DNA of 64,000 bases from Prunus persica. Taxonomy: Eukaryota > Streptophyta > Magnoliopsida > Rosales > Rosaceae. This document shows, one piece after another, positions 20,891-34,900 of the stretch. Location: NCBI RefSeq assembly GCF_000346465.2, contig NC_034012.1, forward strand, positions 2,629,134-2,693,133. Reading direction: 5' to 3'. A model generated the notes under the pieces. The model did no database searches. It was given only the letters and a program-made list of their open reading frames with translations, and had not been told where the DNA came from. Both the position numbers and the translations under genes were made by a program. Positions within the stretch are counted from its first letter, which is position 1, and every line of letters starts with the position of its first letter.

Positions 20891-22136
20891 TCACTCTGTT
20901 CTCCGATTCCCAGTGAGTTTGCTTTCTTCTGGGTTTTCAATTTTCGGCTTTCGCTTTTACTTTTTAAAAAGAAACAATTTAAAACAACATTATGGGTTCT
21001 CTTGAACTTGAATTTATGTTGGCTTTACTGTGATTACTGGGTTTGGATTTCATTTACTCTTTTCTGCAATTGGAAAAGAAGAAAGTTCCAATTTTGAATA
21101 GGTCGGATGGGATTGATGTTATTGGAAAATTCAGGATTTTGAATTGTCTAGTTGTGAAGCATTTAGAGTAAAATGGACTGAAAATCATCTTGTTTATGGT
21201 GAGTTTTGTAAAACTTCCTAATGTTTCATGCTCTAACCTTAGTAAATTGGACATTTGCTGTTTCCCTCAGTTACATATAATTGTCCCTGTATGTTGCTTC
21301 TGAAACATTTGTCATATTTTCCGTACATATGATCTTGTTGTGTTGCTGATTCGCTATATACTGATGAATGCGGATGCCACATCTCTAGGGTTTAGGGAGG
21401 GAGGACAAGCTGGTTCGGTTCACCGGTGTCAAGACTGTTAACTTTCTGTACAGCGCCAGCCTTACAGTGTTGAAAACAGGGTTTATCAATGTGGCTTGAG
21501 CATCCTGGAGAATGTTACCAGATAATTTAGGGCTGTGAATTATATAATCTTGTGAGAATCATTTCATTTGACGATGGTTAAGCAGGTGATAATTGATAAA
21601 TGTTTACGTCACCAGTTTGGTGTGTGTGTTTTAGTTTGTTGTAATTAAAGTTCTAATCTTGCTGAACCAAAAGATAGACCCAGTGGACTCAATAAAACAT
21701 ACACATGGTATCGCTTTATCGACAAATTCGATACAAAATCTATTCCTTGTGCATGGAATTTCTAATCAATGCCATATGAAGCTTGTTCAAAGGTTATCTG
21801 GTCTGCTATGGAGCTTTGCCGAATAACAAAAATAGCATATTACTTGGCTCAATTTTAGATCAAACAACCGAACTTTATATAAAACTCAACCGAGGAAGGA
21901 GAATAATACACAAGGGGAAGCAAGTAGTTCAAATTGAATCAAAGGAAAGAACAGTAACATATTCTTAACATCCTAAAGTTTTGGCTAACATAGGCAAGCT
22001 TTCGAGTATCCAAAGCATAATGTTTCAAAGAGTTCATGTTCTGTTCAGAAAGCAATTTCGTCGAGTCAGGTCAACCTCTGTATAGACATGACCTCGGGAT
22101 AGAACCTTGAAAGCCACTTGAACCATTCCTCAAAAT
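20891..22136. other. 3' UTRs of the convergent small membrane protein and RABA1 genes
   Basis: No coding region is supported. The plus-strand transcript may continue with an intron (donor-like cagtgagttt at 20909). The minus-strand RABA1 3' UTR probably occupies about 21700-22136. Confidence 0.4.
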
Positions 22137-23676
22137 TTAAGCTGAGCAGCATCCTACTTTCTTCACAGCTGATACATCATCCTTGCCCCCAACGTTGATC
22201 GTCTGTCCTTTGGGCAAGGCTGCTGGATCATCCCCAATGTCAAGGGCCTTCCTGCTCACAACCCGATAGATCTGGGTCAGCACTTCTGTGAAAGCATTGT
22301 CGACATTCATCGACTCGAGGGCAGACGTTTCCATGAAAAATGTGTTCTCTCGTTCAGCAAAAGCCTTAGCATCCTCGGTGGAAACGGCTCGCAGGTGACG
22401 CAGATCTCCCTTGTTTCCGACTAGCATGATCACAATGTTGGCATCTGTATGATCCCTTAGCTCCTTCAGCCATCTTTCCACATTCTCAAATGTAACATGA
22501 CGAGTAACATCATAGACTAGTAAAGCACCAACGGCACCTCGATAGTACGCACTTGTGATTGCACGATACCTTAAACAAAAGAAAAGGAAAAGTGAGATGG
22601 ATGTTTACAAACCATCCCTCTTAGGGGCGGAAACAGAGGAAGGAAGATAATTTGCTAGATTTGTAGGAGACCCTTCTTTTCCATTTATTGTTGCAGCATT
22701 TCCAAACAAGATGCATTCTGATTCATTACCATTATTGCCAGGATTGGTTTACACAGCACCAATAGACATAGAGGACTAGAAGAATGCTAAGGTGTCTTTT
22801 CACGGAGTTGCAGTGGTGTATTAAGTCATATGATCTATAAAATGAAACAACATGCCACTTCGAAATCGAAAGAATGACAAAATGTTCGAACATGTATGTT
22901 AATAACAATATTAATGACATATCAACTTCGGATTTAGTTTGAAGTCAGAGAAAGAACATAGCTATCTGAAAATGCAGTTGCGGAAAGGTCGTCAAACTGT
23001 GCCACATCCTAAAAACTATAACAGAGTGAAAAAGGCACCTAATCACTTATAGAACACTACAAAATGCACCAGAGCTAAGTCAGCAAAAAAAGAAGTTAAA
23101 AGGCCAGAAACTGTATAGAATTTCAGCTTAACATTATAAACAAAGTCCACTAACCAGTCAGTTTTTCAGAAGTTCAATAAGAGAATTAAAATCGCAAAAT
23201 TTTCATTTGCAATTTCATGTTTTCTTCCTCAGCATTCTAAGCAACCAAACAAAGGGTCAAAGAATACACATTAACCAAACAGAGGCATAAAAAATGATCC
23301 TTTTCCGATCCAGACTTAGATAATCAAATCTGTATAATACCCATGTAGCTAAATTTCTCAGGCAGCCAAGAGAACCCAGAAAAAGAAATGAAAATGCGAT
23401 TCCAAGATCCAAAAAAACCCAAAATTTAAAAGAATCAGAAAATGTGGATCCAAACCTTTCTTGGCCGGCGGTGTCCCAAATCTGAGCCTTGACGACCTTA
23501 TCATCGACCCGAATGCTTCTGGTAGCGAACTCGACGCCAATGGTGGACTTTGATTCAAGGCTGAACTCGTTCCTCGTGAACCTGGACAAAAGGTTCGATT
23601 TTCCGACCCCCGAGTCACCGATCAAAACCACCTTGAACAAGTAATCATAATCGTCGTCTGCTCTGTACGCCCCCAT
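22137..23676 (-). CDS. RABA1F: Rab GTPase of the RABA1 group (Rab11-like)
   Basis: Two exons (23456-23676 and 22137-22569, 221+433 nt) give 217 residues. All nucleotide-binding motifs are present: P-loop GDSGVGKS, switch I region with [15 protein letters not shown] (exon junction just after, [12 protein letters not shown]), GNKGDL and ETSAL. The C-terminus ends KKVGCCSA, with the double Cys that is geranylgeranylated. RABA1 proteins are Rab11-type GTPases of the trans-Golgi/early endosome and of secretion to the plasma membrane. Length and the [17 protein letters not shown] start fit RABA1. RABA1f is the closest remembered Arabidopsis member but the subgroup letter is uncertain. The intron after the WDTAGQER codons is the usual RABA position. 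The start is the first ATG in frame. Confidence 0.93.
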
Positions 23677-25390
23677 CTCCTCGCAGAAAATATATTTTAG
23701 TTTTTACCTGGTGAGTTTTTTTGTCTTCTCTTTTTTATTGTGTTTGTCTTTTTCTTTGTTTCTGAGAGAAATCAAACAAGTTGGATTGACGGGTAAATGG
23801 GTTTTGGAATTATGTTGTATAAATATTAAGAAGCATGGCGGTCTATGTCTGTATGTGAGTTATGGTGATGAATGGGTTTTGTTTGATTTCGAGAGAAATA
23901 GCAAAATGGAGGTTGAAGACAGGAAGCAAGCTGGAATTGTGGGGTTTCTTAGTTGGCAAAATTGTGGTTATGATTAAAGACTCCGGTCCCAACCAAATTT
24001 CTTAGCCTTTTTCCCTTTTGGTCACAGCAAAGAAAATTGACAAAAAGCACCCGAATTCTTGTGGAAATACAAACTTTTATTATTTGGATTCAATACCGTA
24101 TTTTTGGAATTTTGTTTCTTTTATTTAAAAAAGGAAAGAGCAGCGAAGGTCAAAGCTCTTATGACTACAACTAAAAGCCAAATAAGTTTTACAAGGAAGA
24201 ATAGCAAGACTCCAACTTTTACCATAACACCTGTGAAATCTGTTCGTTTGTATGAGTGAGACTCGTTTGAAATTTGAAAGACGATATCAAATGAGAAACC
24301 TACTGGATTTTGCTTTCTGAGATTAGACAAAACAAAAAAGTTTGTTGCTTTTCAAAAACCCACTTGATTAATTTGAGGTTTATCATAAAATTTTCAAATT
24401 TATATAAATTGTATTTTGTATGGCAAGCCATATGTCCTCCAATTTGGTGTTCCATTTCAGAGTCATATATATTCACAACATCACGCATGGAACTATATAT
24501 TTTCTTTTAGTACAAGGAATTGAGGAGGGGGGTTTTTACAAATATTCATTAGGTATTTTGAAGTTTTGAACTTCTGCCAACATGAATAAAAATGAAAGAG
24601 CTCAACTAACTGAATTATACCTCACAGGATTACGCGTATATTAAAGGAGTCATTCTATACCCCAGGCCTCACTATAGAATTCTTATATATTTGAGACATT
24701 GTTATATGTATGCAGGAGATAAGACTATTTTTTTAACCGTTGGATCAAACTAACTAATTTGATCCAACGACTAATTAATTTGATCCAATAATATAAAATT
24801 CTTTACGTATGCAGACGAGGAGGTGGAGCCTATAAATGGCCCAGTTTGATGGGCTGCCTCATGAATTGCTTGTAAACTTTTAATGGCTTGATACAATGAG
24901 GCCCATATTGTCTTCAAGAATAATACAAGAGCTAGACCGACAAGCTCTCCTCAACTGATATACAAACTAAAATGCTAGATATAAAAGTTCCCAACCAAAA
25001 TAAATAAATAAAATTGATATGAAAGGGCCTCTCCCTTGTCCTTTCACATCAATTTCCAAATTAAATAACATATACATGAAGAACAAAAACGTACAAATCA
25101 CATAAGTGGGGCAAGAACAAGAACTATCCCATCGAGCTAGGTGACTGTTCACTCCAGTCTTCACACTTCACCCAACCCACTCGTGGGGCATATGCAGATT
25201 GCAGATTATTGCAGGGGCAGACGCATATGATCTGATCTGATGATCATCAACCACTGTAAACGTGCCACGTCGAGTTTAAACCAACCAGCCATCCCACAAA
25301 ACAAACCCTCAGATACGTATTGATTTACAAAGCACACCTCAAATCAAATATCTTCCGCGACCATGCTTATTATTTTCCACCCTGCACCTC

Positions 25391-25394
<4 letters not shown>

Positions 25395-25429
<35 letters not shown>
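25395..25429. repeat. GA microsatellite
   Basis: An uninterrupted GA dinucleotide run of about 17 units in non-coding DNA. Confidence 0.95.
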
Positions 25430-25432
<3 letters not shown>

Positions 25433-26737
25433 CATACGTGAGATAGTTCATGCAAAATACAGTAGCATATAGTGTAGCTTAGGTAGCTATAGAGAAGGAA
25501 TTTTGGTAGGGCAACCAAGTCTTGTTTTCTTTGATATATCAAAATCACTCAATCAAATCCACAGCAATAAGTAGAAGAACACTGTCGGGCACCAGATTGC
25601 AACTTACACGTTACAAATCTGCACCACTCAACTAAGTTGACCCCGACCCCCCCTCGTCAATAACCACTCCCTGCCTGCCTCTCTCTCTTACAATTTTTCC
25701 CTTCCCTTTTGATGATCACCAACTGCAAGCATAGCATAGTGACTGATTGGCTGATGTTATCTGATCTGATCTGATGACGATGATCAGGTTATTAAAAAAC
25801 CAAGTGCGCACTGTATGCCGGGTGTTCGTCAAACATTAACACCTTTCCGTTTCTGGTCAGGCTCTCTGATTTGTCCAAGCAAGGTACCTTTTTTTCAAAT
25901 GCTCTATCTCATCAAATATTGCTCAAACTGAAAGGCACCCTGCTCAGTTTCTATATACACCTTCTATCAAATCGGATATATGGCATATATATGTATGTGG
26001 GTCCACTCGAATGCCCTAATTTATGATGTGTGTATATATGGACAAAATAATGCACCAAAAGTAAATAAATTTGGCAAATTGCAGTGCACACCAGAGCACG
26101 ATGTTAGCTAGGTGAATGTTGTTCCTAAATATTTTCATGCAACCAAGAAAACTATTTGTCGATCTCTTCCCATATTGCTTCCTATGTACCATTTAATCTT
26201 TTTTTTCCCTTTTGGGATATCTATTCCAACTAATGTACATATAAAAAATCCTAGTCATACCATATTTATATGCTAATATGATATCTTGGATTGATGAAAT
26301 CTCAATTAATCCATGATAAAGATAAGAATGGGTTGGGAAAGCATCACCCATAATTTACATTATGATCAATATGTTGCTTCAAAAAGTATGTATTGGTTGC
26401 CTCTTTAATATGATCTATTCTTCCTTCCTTTTTTCTATATTTTACGTGAGTGGCTACCAATACTAGATCTTGGACAGTTGTTTGGTAGAAATTTAGGGTG
26501 GTGGAAGCAGTTTAACACAAATGCTTACAAAATTGAAAAGCCAGATCATGCAATGTCTGGCTTCCTTAAAAAATAAGCAACTAAATCGAAAACTGGCAGA
26601 AATTATGAGGATGATATCACCTCATTTGGATGTGAGTTACCTGCATTTACATCTGCACATGAGCATGATGTGGTTATAAACCGGCCTTTAAAAAGAAACA
26701 AAAAGAAAAACCACATCCATATGCCACAGGTAAATAC

Positions 26738-26761
26738 ATATATATATATATATATATATAT
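26738..26761. repeat. AT microsatellite
   Basis: An AT dinucleotide run of about 12 units in the 3' flank of the WOX gene. Confidence 0.9.
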
Positions 26762-27067
26762 TTTTATATATAATACTTAAACCAGAAACAGATAACATAA
26801 TAATAATACATACGTAGGTCCACAAAAACTTTGAAATTACTCTAGACACCCACTAATGAACCTATGGAAGCCCTAGCTAATACAGTAAACCCTAGCGAGT
26901 GCTAATTAGAGAAGACATATATGGAGAAAAGGCAACGCAGAACCAGAGCCCGTCTCTTCTAGCTTGCTTGCTTGCTTCCACTCTTCTAAATCTGCAATGT
27001 TATCGAATAAGAAGAAAATAAGAGGGTAATTAAAGCAATTAAAAAAGTGTAATTAATAGAATTAAAA

Positions 27068-28962
27068 TTAATTAAAATTAATTACGAGGTAATAGAAAGC
27101 GCCGTGGTGGAGAGAGTGGAGGGTGAGACCCCACTCATTGGTGAGAACGGGGTGACCAGAGGAGTGAATGAGGACGGCGTCATCCCCGAAAGCCTCACGC
27201 ACGTTGAAGGGACCCGCACCCACCTCGAATGCGACGTCGTTTATGAACACCGTTGATTTCTCCGCACCTCCCGCGTCCATTGCACCCGCTTCCCCAACAC
27301 CACCTGTTCATTACCACACGCACAGTCACTCACACAGTATAGCTACCACCAACCGACTACACTAGTTTCATCATCTTTTATCAATCTCTCTCATCAAATA
27401 TGCACAGTGTATGTATGGAATGTGACCACTGTCCTTTCAAACGCAAACCCGACCCCGACCCCGACCCGAACCCAGCAGAACAGACCAGACCAGTCAATCG
27501 AACCCATGCACACGTCCTTCCATCTAAAGTATCATCTCATCTCATTTCATATCATAATATTTATGTCAAATGCAAAACCTAGCTAGCTATTATAGCTCGA
27601 TCCATTGCTTCAAAAGACTAAACTACCCTTGTTTCGTACTTAATATGAACTTGGTATAATCAACAAGAAGCTCTCACCCCCACATTGTCAATTTTCTTAT
27701 GCGAGATTTGGGTGAATGCAGATTTAAATGAACAAAATATGAAGTGAAATTTGAGTAAATTGTTGTTTTTACCTTGAATGTTGTGAATCATGGGGGATGG
27801 AACAGCAACACTAGTAGTGGGGCCATTGGTGTGAGAAGCAACCATATTAGTATGGCTTGTTGGAGATGTGGTGGTGACATTGAGACTGTAATTGAGGTGG
27901 TGTGGGTCTATGTTCTTCATGTTCATGTCCTTCATCTCATCTTCTTGATGGTATTCTTTCCTTGACATTGCTGCCCCATGGCTCATGATCTCACTCAGCA
28001 ACAGGCTTGTGCAAGGCCCAGTGTTGGTATTAGTTTGCTCATGAGTTCCATGGTTGGGAACATCAACCACATTAGACAGCTCAGAGAAGCAAAACCCTTG
28101 CGTGAAATTGCAATTCGGATTCGGATGCATCGGAAAAAAGAAGGGTTCGGGCAGGAGCTCGCTGTGATGCTGATGATGAGGCTGAAAGAAGCTGCTCTGC
28201 TGGTTCACAGAAGCAGTTGGAGAGTTAATTGAAACGTCATGAGCAGCAACGTTGGAGGAGAACCCCATGGAGAAGGCCTTGTTGTTTGGTGCTGATTTGG
28301 GAGATGATTTTTCAGAGGAGGATGAGGAGGAAGAAGGGGCAGCAGCATTGATGATGTTGAGAGTGCTTGTGGAGACGGGTGTGGTGAGAGGAAGGTGGGT
28401 GTGGTGATGGGTTTGTTGTTTGGATGAGTTGTGGAGGTGGCGAAGCTTGTGCTTGCTTCTTGATTTCCTGTTCTGGAACCAGTAGAAAACGTTGGCGTCC
28501 CCAACTTGGCCATACTCTTGCAGCTGAGCCCTGATCTTCCTAATCTCATCCCTCGGAGGGTTCACCATCCCAGAGTTGAAGATGGCTTCGAGGATGCGAA
28601 TTTGCTCTGGTTTTGGGTTCCATCTAGGCTTTGGCTCCGGACTTCTTTCTTCACACCCAGCGACTGTTGCATTCACATAATTAAAATCAAACATCTACTT
28701 GCACATAAGATTAAATGTATATGAGTTTGTAACTTAACTAACAAATTATACAAAACTAAAGGATTTTCTTTGAAATTAATATCAATTGGAAAGGGTTTGG
28801 TATAAATGAGTGTTGAGGACGGTTACCTGAGGAGTAAGATGGTCGGTGACATCCATTTGAAACGAGAGAAGGGTTGATGTCATGCTGCCATTGGTGGTGG
28901 GTGCTGCAGTTTGCAGGCTTGGACTTGAACATGCTAGGCCAGTGTCTGTTTGATGAAGCCAT
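27068..28962 (-). CDS. WOX9: WUSCHEL-related homeobox transcription factor (WOX8/WOX9 type)
   Basis: Three exons (28827-28962, 27773-28663, 27068-27303; 136+891+236 nt) encode 420 residues. It begins [16 protein letters not shown], typical of the WOX8/9 clade. The WOX homeodomain follows at about residues 55-115: [18 protein letters not shown], then [14 protein letters not shown] and the recognition helix [16 protein letters not shown]. The middle is Ser/His/Asn-rich and low in complexity. The C-terminal exon is conserved: [20 protein letters not shown], then [13 protein letters not shown] and GAFYYLV. WOX8/9 (STIMPY) proteins act in the nucleus in zygote, embryo and shoot meristem growth and in inflorescence branching. 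The start is the ATG just after a GA/CA microsatellite in the leader. Both flanks are long and gene-free, as expected of a developmentally regulated gene. Confidence 0.94.
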
Positions 28963-28986
28963 GATGATGATGACCAAAGGGATACG

Positions 28987-28990
<4 letters not shown>

Positions 28991-29022
<32 letters not shown>

Positions 29023-29032
29023 ACACACACAC
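28991..29032. repeat. Compound AG/AC microsatellite in the WOX 5' leader
   Basis: About 14 AG units are followed by AC units. On the gene's strand this reads GT then CT, 29 nt upstream of the ATG at 28962. CT/GA runs near plant promoters can bind BASIC PENTACYSTEINE factors; that role here is inference. Confidence 0.9.
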
Positions 29033-31535
29033 AGAGAGACACAGAGAGAGAGCTAGTAGATATTAAAGGAGCTATAGCTATAGCCAGCCAAAAGAGAAAC
29101 CCTTTTTGCTGCAAAGGCTAGCTCTTGTTTTGTTTTTCTGGCACTACTGGATGGATATATCCTCTCTAGCCCAGCATAACATCACTTCTTATAGTCTCAT
29201 CATCACCTACTCCTTTCTCCTGTGTGAGTTGAATATATTTTGCATTTAATTAATCAACACCAGTCCTTCCCATCTCCCAAAGAAATTATAAAAATGAAAC
29301 ACGTCTATTGATGATGAAAAATAAATTATATATATATGTTAAAATAAAGAAATTTAATTTGATGGATAAAATAGGCAAAACCCACAACAGGAATCGCCTG
29401 CGAGAAAGATAAACAAGAAAGGAAACGGAAATAAATAAAAAGGTAGGATGTGTACTGAAGAAATTAAAAGAGAGAGTAGTCCCAACCCATCCCTCTTCTT
29501 TTTTAGAGAGCTTTTGCTTTAATATATTGATGATGAAATGGAATGGTATGCTTGTTCTCTACTCAATACTCAAAGTACAACCCAATTCCCCCCCGGACGA
29601 GAAGCAAAGGGAACATAGAAAAGAATACCTGCTGGGGGCTTAATTAGAATCTTCATCAGAGATGACAGACCAAGCTCTTAATGCAAAGGTGGGAGAGAGA
29701 GAGAGAGAGAGGTATAGAAAAGTGAGGGTTGTTCTGATCAGTTTGTCTCCTTCTATTTCATATACAATTTTTCTTTTCAGATTTGTAACGAGAGTGATCA
29801 GTTTGGGGTTCGCTTGCAGTGAGTGGATATTAATGGTGAGGGAGAGATGAAGTGAGGTTTTTGGGATTATTCTAATGGAAAAGGTTGTTGTAGAGGAATA
29901 AATAGGGGCAATGTGAGGGTGGGGGAGATGGTTTGAAAGTCAAGGCCAAGGCCATGGGGCATGTAATTTGTAGAGTTTAATTGGAAAGCGGTGGTGGGAG
30001 TCGTGGTAGAGTAATTGCATATTTCATATTTGGGTTTATTTTGAGCAAAAGTTTGGATTGACTCGAGGGCATTTATTTATTATACTTTTTGAAATTAATT
30101 GGAAATCTTCTTCCTATATGTTCTTCTAATTTATTCAAGGAGGAGATGAAGCACTTTGATTGATCTCGTCGTATAGGATGAAACGACATGACACTTGAAA
30201 AGCTTGCACGCAACGCATACAGATACAGTAGAAGTGGCAGTTCAAATTCAAAGGAAGAAAATTTCTGGAGGCAATGGAAGGTTATAGTTGTGGGACGTGA
30301 CAATGGTGCTTGCCCTGCTCTTTCTGCTTTTAGTTTGATAGTAGATAGATAGCTTTCATCAGCTGATGGGTCAGTCGACTGATCACAAAACTTCTTCCTC
30401 AACAATCATTTTGATTCTGCTGCCTAGAAAAGTTAAAAGGCAATTTGAGTAACATTTACATGAATGCATGTAAACATCATTTCTTTATAAAAAGAAAAAT
30501 TGAACAGTGCTAATTAATTCATCTTTATTTTTTTTAATACAAGACATGTTGATGGCGAATTTGATTTTGAGTTAGATATTTCAACTTAACGTAGTTGATC
30601 ATATGTTTCATATATTTTAATATAAACAAATTCATATACATTTAGATTAGCACAATTCAGATATGGGTGTAAAGAATGTATTGAGAATATAAAATCTCAC
30701 ATCGGGAGACATTCTAAACCTTACCCATTAAGAACCTCTTAACTACTTATCAATTAGATAATTCAACTTTGACTTAACAACTAATTAAACAAGACCACTT
30801 CCCTGATTGGCTTGGATTTACTTTTTAATCTCATGCGCAACATCTTATTTGTAGACTTGACTGTGGTATCTGGTATGGTAGACAAAGATCTGAGGCAACG
30901 GACCCACGGGGAGATATAGAGTTGACCTCTAGTCCTGGCTCGTGTTGAAATATGAATGGGACGAAGATAAGATAAAACTACTTAAGAATTAATTTTAGTG
31001 GTAATGAATCAAATTCCTAAAATATGCAGAGATTAGGGTTCACACTTTGGTATACACGATTAAATGCAATATTAAGTCTGTGCTGCCATTTGTTTGTCGA
31101 GAGTTAGGCAGTGAAACAGGCAAAAAGATAAGTAGAGCATGTTGAGGGAGAAAATTACTCAATCCTAACTCGATTTGCTGAATTGGAGTGATTTCAATTT
31201 TGTTGGGGACTGAGCTGTTTATGTGTATTGAGAACTCGATCCATCTGTGAACATCAAGAGCACGCATTTATTATGGTCTGATGCTTAATATTGGGTAATT
31301 ACACCGGAATTTTGATTCAGAATTCCATATAAAAAAATATGGAAAGGTGTTCGATATATATTATGTGCATGTATATATATATTGGAAATAAAAGTCAGAC
31401 AGAGACAGAGATAATATATATATAATATATATATACATAATATTGCAGCAGCAAAGTTTCACATGGAGTCTTTGGGGGAGATGATCAAAGCATGCAGCAG
31501 ATCTATGTTATTGTGTGTGGACTATGCTATGCGTG

Positions 31536-31538
<3 letters not shown>

Positions 31539-31577
<39 letters not shown>
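31539..31577. repeat. GA microsatellite
   Basis: GA dinucleotide run of about 19 units in intergenic DNA. Confidence 0.95.
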
Positions 31578-31581
<4 letters not shown>

Positions 31582-31909
31582 GGGTGTAAAGATTTGGTCT
31601 AAGCTGTGTCGGTTCGATTCCGACATGCAAAGCTCACTCCCAACTCATCAGTTACTATTCAAATAACAAAGTCCAAATCCCTCTTTGGCCTCTTTGTCCA
31701 ATGTCCACACCCCACCCCTTTTCTAAGGCTAAACTATCTTCTGTAACCCCTGGGACTTGAGTGGTGGTAATTAACAATACCAAGCATATTATAATGCATA
31801 ACAAGCTAAATGTGGGGTCCAATTGATCTACCAATGTCTTTAGATAAACATATGACAATTAAACACTAAGAGATACAATTAGACTTAAAATTAATGCATA
31901 ATTCAGAAA

Positions 31910-31996
31910 TTTTTTTTAATACAAGCGAGTGAGAGGGAATTTGAATACATCACCTCGAGTGCAAAGATAACTGCTTTTAACCACTTGAGTTGCAAG
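31910..31996 (-). mobile_element. SINE-like relic with tRNA-derived head
   Basis: On the minus strand it reads ACTCAAGTGGTTAAAAGCAG (like a Pol III A box), then ATTCAAATTCCCTCTC (like an eroded B box), and ends TTGTATTAAAAAAAA. This is the layout of a short plant SINE. It is degraded and lacks a clear target-site duplication. Confidence 0.45.
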
Positions 31997-34900
31997 TTCT
32001 TTGCACAATTTAAATTTTTATGTTCCCAACAAGCTCAAAGTCATTAGAGGAGTTCTCCGAAGTTAAGTGGGGAACTATATGGTTTGGAATTTGGAAGGGT
32101 GGAGGAGAAAGGGAGCTGTCAAAGTTGATAAAAGTAAAGGTAGATATATATGTCCGAAAGGGACTACATATATGTAGATAATTAGACCATGGACCATGGC
32201 AGTAGCTAATTAGAATGTTTCCTATTAAAATATCATTTATATTGAATGATATGCAAGAATGTTTCAAGCTTCAAGTCCTTTTGAATTTCAATCGAAAACC
32301 CTAAATGGTTGGATATGCAAAACCTAACCATCAAATCAAAACAACTTGACGGACCCAAAAATGAAAAATCAAAACCACTTTGATCTATATATTTCCCATG
32401 CCCATAACGCCATTAGATCAAAATGGGACCACGGCCTCTGCGGGTGTGTATGAGTGTGACTGCATATAAGTGTTTGGGGGAGACAGACAGAAAAGTATGC
32501 AGAAACTGGGAAAGAAGAAGGCATCGCATATTTATAGCAACTGGAAGTGGACCTGGACACTAGTTTTCTAGCAGCTTTGGCACTTTGGCTTAATTATGGT
32601 GAATCCTCTACGTCCAATGCCCCATCCCTCGCTTTAAAGTATATATCTTTGGCAGTTTGGCTCTGCTGGGTTTTGGAACTTCAACTTCTGCTCCCACTGC
32701 ATGTGTACGTACGTGCGTATTGTATTTATTGATTCAATTTCTATGTTTGTGTTCTTGCTTTCCCTTTTCAATCAGATTGCTTTTTCCTTCTCACCAATCT
32801 GTCTGCACCAGATTTGGAACAATTAACTCCGTCGAGCCTTTGTCCTTTACTTGCCATTAGACAATTATATATCATCACCATGATCATTACAACATGCCAT
32901 CACACATAACCTGCAGCTCATATGAAACATGGCCTAAGAACAATTAACTAAACATGATCGTTCTAATTAGCATACTCATGTACCAGAAAAATGCTTTTAT
33001 CAGTAGACTGTGAATCTGGCCACACATTCGTATATGTTAACTTAATTAACGATTCATGTTCATAGGACGTCCAACAAGAAAATACTTCCAAATTTAATAA
33101 TTTACCAACTTTATACCACTCAGTGACTCAGTTAGTCATCACCTTCCACCCCAATTGGAAGCAAAGGCTTCTGAGTAAGTCCTTTAAAAATGTTGCACTT
33201 GCACATGATTACAATAAATAGGGTATTAGTCTAATAATATGCAACATGAAATAGGTATGTGTGTCTTAGCAAAGATTGCGCCAACAGCCTTCACTAAATG
33301 CTAACGTGCATGTAGTAAATACACAACATGATAAGCTTAAATGCTTCAACTAGTTGCACATGCCATGCCACCACCAACATATTATATATCCATATATATG
33401 TACAATTTTAAGTCTGTTTCAAGTTTGAAGATCAAAACATGCTTAAAATATATGTTTGGCACAGAAAATTTGGAGTTGGAGAGTGAAATTGCCTTTGAAT
33501 TCGAATGTTGCTTGAAACTTTTTGGAGTTTTGGAGACCTTATTATGTGTTTTGGTGCTGTCCTGTATCAAGAGTTAATCAGAAATGTACTATATTTACTT
33601 GCTCGATCACATCTTTAAAGAGATAAAATTCATGTGTGAAACTTGATAGTATATGAAGTTACCTAGCCATATTAATACAATCAACTAGATATAAGATAGG
33701 ATTACCTATCTGAAAGCGGCTGGACATTCTCGCTTGGAAGACCATTGAAGAGACTTTAATAACAAAGTTTATAAATAAAATGATTTATGACTAATCCACG
33801 AATCATGGATACATTCTCGTTGGGAATTGAAGTGCACCTATCTAAATTTGAATAGTTTTGCATTAGTTTTGGACAATTCTTAGATATACCCTTTCAGTAT
33901 ACATTTGTTTTAATATGTTATGATTAACGAATTTTTATCATATATATATATATTAGTTTCGATCTCTTGAACTAAAAGGGTCTAAGAGATTGTGGTCATA
34001 AGAATTTCGAATTTGATTGACTTTTGACATAAATAATTTTTAAATGGTGAGGTGATAAGGAGATTGTCATTTTCTTCTTCTTGGACGAGTCGTACGTACT
34101 ACATTTTATTGTTTTGGGATACTAAAAAGCAACAGAAATAGTCAGAAGTTGAATTGTAAAGAACTCATCTTTGCAATTCCCACCACGTATACACACAGCA
34201 GCAGCATCTTTATTTTCAGATCAGAACAGACAATTAATCTTGAGAAAAGATTCATGCAATACATAAAAATCAATTCTGTAAGTAATAATGTTAGATTTAA
34301 AATTGATCAGAAAAACATCATATCGATGCAGTTTCTCTCATTAATTAATTAGAGTTGTTCAATTAAATATGCACCACCTAGGCCAAGCTCAGGGCACATG
34401 GCTGGCTACGTACCCTTATCATGTTGGCAGATTTTCATATGCATAAACCGATTAAAGATAAGATAAATTCAACTTAATAGATTATAGTAAGCTAAGACTG
34501 TCAATGATTCTGCTAATATTCATAGTTTGGGAATATTGAACTGAGGAAGACAAATGTTTTGGGATCATAAGAAGTTTTAGCATATGTTCCGAGTGACGGG
34601 AGAATATATGTACTCATGGAAAATTTTAAAAATGTCACATGAATTTATACACTAATTTGTTATTTATTTATTTATTTATTTATAAAAAACAGAGATTTAG
34701 AAATTGGGCTGTTTCCAATAGCCCAAATACTAGTAGCAGCTAAATACTAGTTGGGTTGGTCTCGGCTTAACCAAGCTAAGCAGGCCCAGTTTATGCTAAT
34801 CTCGGGATTAGAAGGCCTGAGTTGCGTATCACAAAACGTGTATAATGAAAATTTTGATATTTATTTATTTTCATGATTTTAAACTTAAGAATATGAAGAT

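Larger units (their letters stand above)
23677..27067. other. Gene-free interval between RABA1 and WOX genes
   Basis: About 3.4 kb of AT-rich DNA. It contains the RABA1 promoter side, a palindrome around 24740-24790 (aaccgttggatcaaac repeated inverted as tttgatccaacgacta), a GA microsatellite at 25395-25429 and an AT microsatellite at 26738-26761. Short ORFs (for example 23711-23977, 24310-24510) have no domain and no coding look. Confidence 0.5.

Noticed and set aside
22561..23460. ORF extending RABA1 exon 1 into its intron, and the minus-strand ORF at 23358-23618
   Set aside because: Both run past the canonical GTTTGG donor at 23455; splicing to 22569 restores the invariant [11 protein letters not shown] sequence.
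31605..31640. T-arm-like stem-loop (gtcggttcgattccgac) suggesting a tRNA gene
   Set aside because: No matching acceptor stem, anticodon arm or A box lies at the right distance upstream; only an isolated hairpin is present.
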